DNA of 64,000 nt from the NCBI GenBank assembly GCA_963779095.1, contig CAVZWU010000023.1:1-64000 (forward strand), read 5' to 3'. The notes below the pieces were generated by a model, which saw only the letters and a program-made list of their open reading frames with translations, had not been told where the DNA came from and searched no databases. The stretch comes from Roseiarcus sp963779095 (lineage in GTDB: Bacteria > Pseudomonadota > Alphaproteobacteria > Rhizobiales > Beijerinckiaceae). This document shows positions 20,455 to 27,852 of this stretch, one piece after another; within the stretch, counting starts at the first letter, position 1; each line of letters opens with the position of its first letter. The position numbers and the translations under genes are program-made.

Positions 20455-20824
20455 CTCCCCGACAATATCCCGCGCAAAACACGGACGGACCCGCGTTTAT
20501 TCTTCTAAGACAGCAATATTCCGCCGAGACCGCAATCCAAATCTCTGTGTTCGGACGCTGCGAGGCGGGCGTCTGCCTGGTCCTGGCTCCGTCACGCGGC
20601 CACCCGTCGCTGCCGGCGGCGGTGGCGCCTGCTCACGGTGTAGACTTACCGGTCGTCGAACCTTATGCTCCGGGCAAGACGGGCGCCTCGCGTGATTTGA
20701 GCAGCCTCTTCCCTGGCCGGTATGGCTTCGCTGCGCCCTGGCGGCGGCGGCCGCCAGAGGGGATGATCGGCCTGAGGACGCCTCACGAAGAAATCGCCAA
20801 TCCGCCGATGCTGTGAGACCGCCT
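20455..20824. other. Divergent intergenic region, nothing recognised
   Basis: This is 370 bases between the leftward cytochrome pair and the rightward SGNH-like gene. It must hold promoters for both directions. The segment near 20490-20545 is locally AT-richer (TTTATTCTTCTAAGACAG) and is a plausible promoter zone for the cytochromes. No clear -35/-10 pair, operator or RNA was identified. Confidence 0.4.
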
Positions 20825-21847
20825 ATGGATCAGACTGCTTTGGACTTGCCCGTGGCGCCAAAAACATTGGCGAAACCGCGGGTCAGTCTCTTCGCCAGCC
20901 AGGTGACCGTCTACACCTGCATCATCCTTCTTGCCGCTTTCTCTTCCTACGCCTATTGGCTGAAGACCCGATCCATCTTCGCTTGCCAGGCTCCCGGCTA
21001 CAGCGCCGACCGTTACCTCGCCTATTGCGGCGGCGGGAATTACGCGGATTTCGAGCACGGCGCCTTCTTCTACAACCTCGAACCTCCGGCGCTGGACTAT
21101 GCGCGCAACGCCGATGTGCTGGTTCTCGGCAACAGCCGCCTGGAGATTGCGCTGTCCAATGACGCGACGGCCGACTGGTTCAAGCGCGCGAAGGCGAGCT
21201 ATTACCTGCTGGCCTTCAGTTACAACGAGGACATGGTCTTCACCGAGGACCTTTTGCGTCGAATCAATCCCCGCGCCAGCGTCTACATCATCAACGTCGA
21301 CGATTTTTTTGAGCGACGAGAGACCGCAGCGGCGAAGACAATTCTGCACGATCCGGATGCGCGGAGCCGGTACGAGTGGAAACGCTTCTGGCAGAAGTTG
21401 CATCAGCCGATTTGCGACGCTTTCCCCAGGCTGTGCGGGCATAAGTTTGTCATCTTCCGCTCACGTGAAACGGGAGCCTATTACCGGATCCCCCAGGCGG
21501 AGCGGGTCTTCCCCCAGAACGCGGTCAGCTATGACCGGTGGGTCGATCAGGCGGTGGTCAAGGACAGCACGGCGCTCGCGATCGAGTTTCTGAAGCAATT
21601 CGCCAAGGGGAAATGCGTCATCCTGACCGACGTCCCGTTTCCGGAAACGAAGATCGGGGACGCGGCAGCGATCGCGGCGGGCGCTGGTTTGCCGCTGGTC
21701 GTGCCGCCCGAGATGGAGGGGCTCAACACGACGGATGGCTATCACCTCGATCGAGTGAGCGCCGATCGCTGGTCGAAAGCGTTTTTGGAGGTGGCCGGGC
21801 CGAAAATTCGCTCCTGCCTGGAGAAGCACGGCGCGGCGCGCTCCTGA
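20825..21847 (+). CDS. Membrane-anchored SGNH-like protein
   Basis: I do not recognise a named family. A single N-terminal transmembrane helix (residues about 27-47, VYTCIILLAAFSSYAYWL) places the rest outside the cytoplasm. Residues about 95-105 read VLVLGNSRLEIA and a C-terminal DGYHLDRVSADRWSKAF supplies a D-x-x-H. This is the pattern expected of an SGNH-hydrolase fold (block I plus catalytic Asp/His), as in DltD- or AlgX-like polysaccharide acyl-modifying proteins. ATG 20825 is preferred over the GTG at 20813; no clear ribosome site is seen for either. It converges on the quinoprotein gene. Function is inferred only at fold level. Confidence 0.65.
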   Translation: MDQTALDLPVAPKTLAKPRVSLFASQVTVYTCIILLAAFSSYAYWLKTRSIFACQAPGYSADRYLAYCGGGNYADFEHGAFFYNLEPPALDYARNADVLVLGNSRLEIALSNDATADWFKRAKASYYLLAFSYNEDMVFTEDLLRRINPRASVYIINVDDFFERRETAAAKTILHDPDARSRYEWKRFWQKLHQPICDAFPRLCGHKFVIFRSRETGAYYRIPQAERVFPQNAVSYDRWVDQAVVKDSTALAIEFLKQFAKGKCVILTDVPFPETKIGDAAAIAAGAGLPLVVPPEMEGLNTTDGYHLDRVSADRWSKAFLEVAGPKIRSCLEKHGAARS

Positions 21848-21873
21848 CGCAGGATGCGCCCGCTTCGGGCGCT

Positions 21874-23694
21874 TTACGGCTCCTTGAGCGCCTCGGCGGC
21901 GCCATTGTCGAGCCCCAGGACGACAATCTTCCCCGTCACCACTTCGGTTGGCCAGGCGACGCCGGTAAGGCCGGCCGCCACCGCGATCCTTTCGCCCCCG
22001 TCGGCGCGGTAAGCGATAACCCCGCCGCCGATCGCGCCGCCAATCTTCTGACCCCAAAGCTTCTCGCCGGTTGCGGCGTCGAGAGCATAGAAATTTCCGC
22101 CCACATCGCCCACAAACACCAGCCCGCCGGCGGTCGGCGTCACACCGCCCACGATCGGATAGTTCGACCTCATGCGCCACTTCGGGACGCCATTATCGGC
22201 GTCGACGGCGTAAACCCACCCGCCCCAGGAGTCCCCGATCGCATCCTGCCGGCCGAACAGGTGAAAGGGGTTCCGCATCGCGTTGCCGAACCAGGGGCCG
22301 CCGTAGGGCGCGTCCTGGAGCTGCTCGTCGGTCTGCCGTTTCACGGTCGTGCACCAATCGACTTCGCCGGTGATGATGAGGTTGGTGTCGGGATCGTAGG
22401 CTGGCCCGTTCCACTCGGACCCGCCGGATGCGCCCGGGCAGAAATGCACGGCTTTGTCGGACGCAAACGGCGTGTCGACGTTCTCGATCCTGGTTACCGG
22501 CGTGCGATAGAGAAGGCTGTTGTCGGCGAGGGCGATCCCGTAGAGATGTCCGTCCTTGGGCGCGGCCGTGAGCAGCGTCTTGCCGCCCATCGTGTGGATC
22601 AGAGCAGGCGCGCTGGCGACGTCCCAGTCGTGCCAGTCCCGGGGCACGAGCTTGAAATGGCGCTTGTAGGCGCCGGTCATGGCGTCGAGCACGACGACCG
22701 AGTCGGTATAGAGATCCTCGCCCTCGCGCACGCTGATCGCGTAAGCGGGCCCTGGGTTGCCTACAGGCACGTACAGTTCTCCGGCCGCCTCGTCGAGCGT
22801 GTATGACGTCCAGGTCGCGCCGCCGCTGATCGGGAATCCAGGCGCGTTGCCCCAGGTCGACTTGTCGAGCGGCGAGAGGCCATGCGGTCCGCGGACCGGA
22901 TCGCCCTCTGTCCTGGGAACGAGAAAGAACTCCCACAGGATTTTGCCGGTCTTGGCGTCGAGCGCGTACATGCGCCCCTTGCCGCCCTTGGCGTCGCCGC
23001 CGGCATTACCGATGAAGACCCGCCCGTTCCAGGCAATTGGTGCGGCGGCGACGAACTCGCCCTTGGTTCTGTCGGCGATGGTCGTCTGCCAAACTCGCTT
23101 GCCGGTCTTGAAGTCATAGGCCAGCACGCGCCCATCCTGGGATCCGCGAAACAACATGCCGTCCAGGTAGGCCGCCCCGCGCATGGCCGTGAGGATCGAG
23201 GCCGGCACGTCCTCGCGCGTGCGCCAGTTCTCGGCGCAGGTCGCTGGGTCGATCGAGAAAATGTCGGTCAGGGTGGTGCCAATCAGGGCTCCGTGGACCA
23301 TGATCAGACCGGATTCGAAGCTCGTATACTCCTTCGTGTCGTAGGTGCAGAGGATCTTGAGCTTGCCGACGGTCCGGGTGTTGATCTCGGCGAGCGGCGC
23401 GTAGCGGTCCGAGGCAAGCGTCCTGTTGTAGCTCGGCCAGTCGTCGCCGGCGGCGTCCGAGGCCGCCGCGGCGGTAAGCGCCGGCGCCGCCGCGGCAGGC
23501 TGGTAAGCAGGGTTCAGTTCCGTTCTCGTCGCGCCCGGAGGCGCTCCCCAAGACCGGATGGTGTTGCGCGTCAGCGCGACAAAGAGCTGCACCTGGATCG
23601 GGTAGGCGCGGTACAGCAGGTGACCGGCCAGCGCGCTTGCGGCAAAGACCGCGACGACCCCGATCGCGGCGACGATTAGAAATTTTCTTTTCAT
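21874..23694 (-). CDS. PQQ-dependent dehydrogenase-type beta-propeller protein
   Basis: This is a quinoprotein (membrane-anchored periplasmic alcohol/polyol dehydrogenase type), 606 residues. One N-terminal transmembrane helix (residues about 5-25) is followed by an eight-bladed propeller with repeated tryptophan-docking motifs such as ALDAKTGKILWEF, AYDFKTGKRVWQT and ALDAATGEKLWGQ. WPSYNRTLASDRYAPL and DWHDWDVASAPAL are family signatures near the cofactor site. I do not see the vicinal Cys-Cys disulfide of methanol dehydrogenases, so it is not an obvious MxaF/XoxF. Electrons would go to a cytochrome c or quinone; the nearby cytochromes are candidates. Substrate unknown. Confidence 0.85.
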   Translation of the reverse strand: MKRKFLIVAAIGVVAVFAASALAGHLLYRAYPIQVQLFVALTRNTIRSWGAPPGATRTELNPAYQPAAAAPALTAAAASDAAGDDWPSYNRTLASDRYAPLAEINTRTVGKLKILCTYDTKEYTSFESGLIMVHGALIGTTLTDIFSIDPATCAENWRTREDVPASILTAMRGAAYLDGMLFRGSQDGRVLAYDFKTGKRVWQTTIADRTKGEFVAAAPIAWNGRVFIGNAGGDAKGGKGRMYALDAKTGKILWEFFLVPRTEGDPVRGPHGLSPLDKSTWGNAPGFPISGGATWTSYTLDEAAGELYVPVGNPGPAYAISVREGEDLYTDSVVVLDAMTGAYKRHFKLVPRDWHDWDVASAPALIHTMGGKTLLTAAPKDGHLYGIALADNSLLYRTPVTRIENVDTPFASDKAVHFCPGASGGSEWNGPAYDPDTNLIITGEVDWCTTVKRQTDEQLQDAPYGGPWFGNAMRNPFHLFGRQDAIGDSWGGWVYAVDADNGVPKWRMRSNYPIVGGVTPTAGGLVFVGDVGGNFYALDAATGEKLWGQKIGGAIGGGVIAYRADGGERIAVAAGLTGVAWPTEVVTGKIVVLGLDNGAAEALKEP

Positions 23695-24058
23695 TCGGAG
23701 GTGTTCACGCCGCGGGCCGCAAGCCGCGAGGCAGCGGAAACGCCATGGATTCCGTTGCTGCCGTCAGCGTCTCGATTGTGCGCGCAGAACCTGCGCGTCG
23801 CGCAGAGGACGACGCGAAGCGTCTGCGTTGGCAGGTTGGCGGACAACGGGCTCGACCCTCAGAATTGCGAAGCCAAGTTGGGTTTGCGGGCGCAGAGCCC
23901 GCAGAGTCAAGACCGCAGCGCCGGTGAGGCGACAGATCCTTATGAACCGCGACAAAGCTTTTCGCCGGGAAGCTCAATATTCCTGATGTATCTATCGGAC
24001 GTGGCGTCGTCCGGCAGGTTCAACGCGACGCGACATTCTCCGCTCTTCGCGAGGACGC
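23695..24058. other. Intergenic region, nothing recognised
   Basis: This is 364 bases upstream of the quinoprotein gene and downstream of the cupin gene, both leftward. Open frames here have poor codon use and no family resemblance. The sequence should contain the quinoprotein promoter. No specific element could be assigned. Confidence 0.4.
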
Positions 24059-24454
24059 TCAGCCGCGGTACTGCTCGTCGCTGACCTTCTCCATCCAATC
24101 GACCGCCTTGCCCTCGAGCGCTTCCTGGATGGCGATGTGGGTCATGGCGGTTGTCGGCGCCGCGCCGTGCCAGTGCTTCTCGCCGGGCGCGAAGGAGACG
24201 ACGTCGCCGGGGCGAATTTCCTCGATTCCGCCGCCTTCGCGCTGCGCCCGGCCCGAGCCCATTACCACGATAAGGATTTGGCCCAAGTGATGCGTATGCC
24301 AGGCGGTGCGGGCCCCTGGCTCGAACGTGACGGCGTTGCCGGCCGCCCGCGCTGGCGCGGTCGCGGCAAACAGCGGGTCGATGCGCACCGCGCCGGTGAA
24401 CCAGTCCGCCGGTCCCTTGCCGGACGGCTGCGAGCCGCTTCGCTTGATGTCCAT
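24059..24454 (-). CDS. Small cupin-domain protein
   Basis: This is a single-domain cupin of 131 residues. The metal-binding motifs are ARTAWHTHHLGQIL (His-x-His) and GEKHWHGAAPTTAMTHIAI with the second-motif histidines. The length and the PGDVVSFAPGEKHWHG arrangement resemble metal-dependent cupins of the hydroxynitrile-lyase or carboxymuconolactone-decarboxylase-associated type. ATG 24454 was chosen because GAGGAGCGG lies immediately upstream. It probably acts on small carbonyl or cyanohydrin compounds, but no substrate can be assigned. The TetR fragment and SDR next door suggest a stress- or xenobiotic-response cluster. Confidence 0.85.
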   Translation of the reverse strand: MDIKRSGSQPSGKGPADWFTGAVRIDPLFAATAPARAAGNAVTFEPGARTAWHTHHLGQILIVVMGSGRAQREGGGIEEIRPGDVVSFAPGEKHWHGAAPTTAMTHIAIQEALEGKAVDWMEKVSDEQYRG

Positions 24455-24531
24455 ACGCCGCTCCTCTTGCTCACCAAGCCGCCGTGAGGCGGCGATTGGA
24501 CGCGGCGCCCATCGAGACCGGGGGCGCCGCA

Positions 24532-24703
24532 TCACGCTTCGCCACGCTCTGACCTCAGGCCGTCGATCATGAGGTCGATAAGGCGCCGCGCGCTCGCCTC
24601 CCAGTCCGGGGCGGAGTTGACATAGGCGAAGCCGATCAGCGCGCGCAAAAGATCGGCGGCCTCGGCGCTAGGGCGGACGTCGCCACTTGCCTGGGCGCAG
24701 ACG
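24532..24703 (-). pseudogene. TetR-family regulator, C-terminal fragment
   Basis: Only the last about 55 residues remain: the ligand-domain end (SAEAADLLRALIGFAYV, then ARRLIDLMIDGLR) with stop at 24532. The helix-turn-helix and most of the sensor domain are absent. Upstream, on the opposite strand, begins an SDR that itself lacks its N-terminus, so the divergent TetR-SDR promoter region and both gene starts appear to have been removed in one deletion at about 24700. It cannot be functional. Confidence 0.7.
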
Positions 24704-25558
24704 GCATGCGCCCTCGCAGCGCACGGCGCTCAAGTCGTCGGCGCGGCGCGCGATCTTGCAAAGGCCGACGCGGCGACCGCGGCCGTCAAGGCGGCCGCCG
24801 CGTCTGGCGGCGGATTTCAGCTGGTCGAGCTCGACCTGGCGTCGCTTATGAGCGTACGCGCCTGCGCCGATGGGCTGGTCGACGACGGCAGGCCGTTCGA
24901 CCTCGTCATCGCCAACGCCGGCGTTGCGGGGACGCCATTCGGCAAGACGGCGGACGGGTTCGAGACGCAGTTCGGGACCAATCACCTCGGCCATTTCGTT
25001 CTGGTCAACCGGATCGCGCCGCTGATGAAGCCCGGCGCTCGGCTCGTCAATCTTTCGTCGGCGGGACATCGCCGCGCCGATGTCGACCTCGACGATCCGA
25101 ATTTTGAGCGCATGCCCTATGACTCGTTCGTCGCCTACGGCCGCTCAAAGACGGCCAACGTTCTGTTCGCGGTTGAATTCGACCGTCGACACAAGGCAAG
25201 CGGCCTCAGCGCGACGGCGGTTCACCCGGGCGTGATCGACACCGAGCTCAGCCGCCACATGGGCGCCGACGCCGTGCGCAGCATGATCGAACGGTTGAAC
25301 ACGGAGCAGAAGGCCGCGGGACGGCCGCCCATCGTCTGGAAGTCCGTCCGCCAGGGGGCCGCAACCTCCGTCTGGGCCGGCGTCGTCGCGAAAGCGAAGG
25401 ACGTAGGCGCTCGCTATTGCGAGGATTGCCATGTGGCCGAGGTTGTCGAGGCTGGCTCGAATGGGCTGGACGGTGTGCGGCCATATGCGCTTGATCTCGA
25501 ACACGCCAAGGCGCTGTGGGCGAAAAGCGAGGAGTTGGTCGGCGAGCGCTTCGCCTGA
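24698..25558 (+). pseudogene. Short-chain dehydrogenase, N-terminally truncated copy
   Basis: This is an SDR oxidoreductase homologous to the gene at 25645 over its whole length. It begins in mid-fold (VVGAARDL), without the TGASAGLG cofactor loop that the second copy has, so about 45 residues and the start codon are lost. The catalytic YGRSKTANVLF motif and the C-terminus with the unusual YCEDCH motif are intact. Translation could start only at internal codons such as the ATG at 24848, giving a protein without the NAD(P) site. It faces a TetR remnant, and the deletion scar lies at about 24700. Confidence 0.78.
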
Positions 25559-25644
25559 GCCAGGCTGAAGCGCGCGCCTCGCGAAGCCATTTCATTGCAG
25601 AAGCGGGTCCGCTGAGCGAGCGACCCCACATCCAGGAGACGCCT

Positions 25645-26632
25645 ATGCCTGAACTCCACGAGACCGCTGCAGCAAAAACCTTTGGCGCGACATCCACCAC
25701 CGATGAGGTGCTCGACGGCGTGAGCCTGAGCGGCAAGCGCGCGCTGGTGACCGGAGCGTCAGCCGGGCTCGGGGTGGAGACGGCGCGCGCGCTCGTCGGT
25801 CGCGGCGCTGAGGTGGTCGGCGCGGCGCGCGACCTCAACAAGGCCAAGGCGGCGACCGCGGGCGTCCAGGCCGCCGCCGCGAAGGGCGGCAAATTTGAGA
25901 TCGTGGAGCTCGACTTGGCGTCGCTTACGAGCGTACGCGCCTGCGCTGACGCGCTCCTCGCCGATGGCAGGCCGTTCGATCTTGTCATCGCCAACGCCGG
26001 CGTCATGGCGACGCCATTCGGCAAGACCGCCGACGGGTTCGAGACGCAATTCGGGACCAACCATCTAGGCCATTTCGTGCTGGTCAACCGCATCGCTTCG
26101 CTGATGAAGCCGGGCTCGCGGCTGGTCAATCTGTCTTCCGCCGGCCACCGCTACTCCGACGTCGATCTCGACGATCCGAATTTCGAGCGCGTGGCCTATG
26201 ATCCGTGGGCGGCCTACGGGCGGTCGAAGACCGCCAACATCCTGTTCGCCGTCGAGTTCGATCGCCGCCATAAGGGAAACGGAATTCGCGCGACCGCCGT
26301 TCATCCCGGCGGGATCCATACCGAGCTTTCCCGCCATATCGGCGAGGAGGGAACGAAGCAGCTCATGGAGCGCATCAACGCGGCGACACGCGCCGCGGGC
26401 GAGCCGGACTTCAAGTTCAAGACGATTCCGCAGGGCGCGGCGACGACGGTCTGGGCGGGCGTAAGTCGCGCCGGCCGATGAAGTCGGCGGCCGCTATTGC
26501 GAGGACTGCCACGTAGCGGAGGTCGAGCCTAATCCCGCCAAGCGCGCCGGCGTCAAGCCTTACGCGCTCGACCCCGAGAACGCCAAGGCGCTGTGGGCCA
26601 AGAGCGAGGACATGGTCAGCGAGCGCTTCTGA
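25645..26632 (+). pseudogene. Short-chain dehydrogenase, second copy, frameshifted near the end
   Basis: This is a full-length SDR with ALVTGASAGLGVETARAL, LVIANAGVMATPFG, LVNLSSAGH and the catalytic YGRSKTANILF. The start ATG at 25645 is preceded by GGAGACGCCT. At 26464 the sequence GGGCGTAAGTCGCG has one base (A) too many. Without it the frame continues to GRYCEDCHVAEVEPNP and ends SEDMVSERF at 26632, matching the first copy. As sequenced it stops early at 26481. The extended C-terminus with YCEDCH-VAEV is shared by both copies and may bind metal. The pair arose by tandem duplication. Substrate unknown. Confidence 0.85.
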
Positions 26633-26659
26633 GCGGCGGCGCGAGAGCGCGCCGCACCC

Positions 26660-26905
26660 TCACTGGCCCATCTTCGCTTTCATCGCCTGTAGCGCCTTGC
26701 CGCAGCCGATGCTCACCTCTTCCTTGTGCGCCTTGAGACAGCCGATGATGCGGCCGCCGCCCGGCTGCACGCCCGGGCAAAGCCGCTCGTAGTCGGCCTT
26801 GCAATATTTCATTGCCGCGGCCTGCTGGGCGAACGCGCTCGGCGCCGCGGATGCGAGAGCCGCGAGCGAGAGCGCCGCGGCGATTGCAAAATGACGGATG
26901 CGCAT
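26660..26905 (-). CDS. Small exported cysteine-rich repeat protein
   Basis: This is an 81-residue protein with a signal peptide (residues 1-26, cleavage after SAFA). The mature part is a single cysteine-rich repeat of the GLG1/FGFR type: YCKADYERLCPGV, then GRIIGCLKAHKEEVS and GCGKAL, four cysteines expected to form two disulfides. Bacterial members occur in alphaproteobacteria; their role is not known to me. It probably resides in the periplasm. It is monocistronic and adjacent to a second, unrelated Cys-rich exported protein. Confidence 0.8.
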   Translation of the reverse strand: MRIRHFAIAAALSLAALASAAPSAFAQQAAAMKYCKADYERLCPGVQPGGGRIIGCLKAHKEEVSIGCGKALQAMKAKMGQ

Positions 26906-27087
26906 GTTTCCCCTCCCTTGCCGCCAAGGCGACGAAATTCCAGGCGAGAACCTGATAGGGCCGGTCCGCACCGAGCGTCAAACGAAAAGATCGGTGCCCG
27001 TCAGAACGAGGGCGCGGTCACCTCTCCGCAAGGCGCAAGCGACAAACGCGCGCGGCACGCATTCAAGCGACGTTGCGCCGCGACTAA

Positions 27088-27603
27088 TTAGGCCTTGCTG
27101 CAATGGCCCCGAAAGCAGACGCCGTCCGGCCCCAGCCGACTCTTGCACTGGGCGGTCGTCGTGCAGGTCGGGACACATTGCGGCTTCGGCGCGTTGATCA
27201 TGTCGCAGACCTTGTCGCGGCCGCATTGGTTGTCCTGGGTGCATTCGACCATCGAGGCGCATTTCCTGCTGCAGGAACTGTAATCGTTCCCGCAACTTTG
27301 AACGCTTCTTGAGCAGGCGCTTTCGCAATGCGCCAAGTCTGAATTGCACGGGCACGCGCCGCCGCCTGCCGGGCAGTCGCAGGCGAGGTAAGCGTCAACG
27401 CACTGACCCGAGCAGGAGACGCTGGCGCCCGCGTCCTGTCCCGAGCCTCGGTCGCTTCGCGCCTGGCAGATTCGCAAATTGAGCTGGCACCGGGCCCTGC
27501 AAAGGTCCTGGAGCTCCGAGGCCGGCGCGGCTACCGGGGCCGGCAGGAGCGCCAGCAACCCAAGTAGGCAAACAGCAAGAGCGGAAAACGACATCTTTCT
27601 CAC
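27088..27603 (-). CDS. Exported protein with 22 cysteines in its mature part
   Basis: I do not recognise a family. It has 171 residues with a clear signal peptide (SALAVCLLGLLALLPAP, cleavage around AAPA-SE). The mature chain of about 145 residues contains 22 cysteines in recurring short spacings, for example CRARCQLNLRIC, CVDAYLACDC, CPCNSDLAHC and CSRSVQSC. The C-terminal third (CTQDNQCGRDKVC, then CTTTAQC and GVCFRGHC) looks like small disulfide-rich modules seen in secreted eukaryotic and myxobacterial proteins. It is likely a disulfide-stabilised periplasmic or secreted protein. The codon use is chromosomal. The start ATG at 27603 has no strong ribosome site. Confidence 0.72.
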   Translation of the reverse strand: MRKMSFSALAVCLLGLLALLPAPVAAPASELQDLCRARCQLNLRICQARSDRGSGQDAGASVSCSGQCVDAYLACDCPAGGGACPCNSDLAHCESACSRSVQSCGNDYSSCSRKCASMVECTQDNQCGRDKVCDMINAPKPQCVPTCTTTAQCKSRLGPDGVCFRGHCSKA

Positions 27604-27852
27604 GGCGCATCCTCTCCTCTATAATTGTTCGATCGCACTCCTTGGGTTGCGGCAAGGCGCGAACGCCGTCTTTTCAAACTTCACGTCAATTGAAAAAGCG
27701 AAGAAAGGACTGAAAACGGTAATCCATTATAGGGCGCCTCTATTTGTCAGATATGCGTAATCGTACCTAGACGGCCGGTGGAAGCCGAAGGCCGCTGGCC
27801 ATTGCGGGCCCCGAGCCTATAAGACCGCGGCCCTGGCCAGAAGGAAGCTGTC

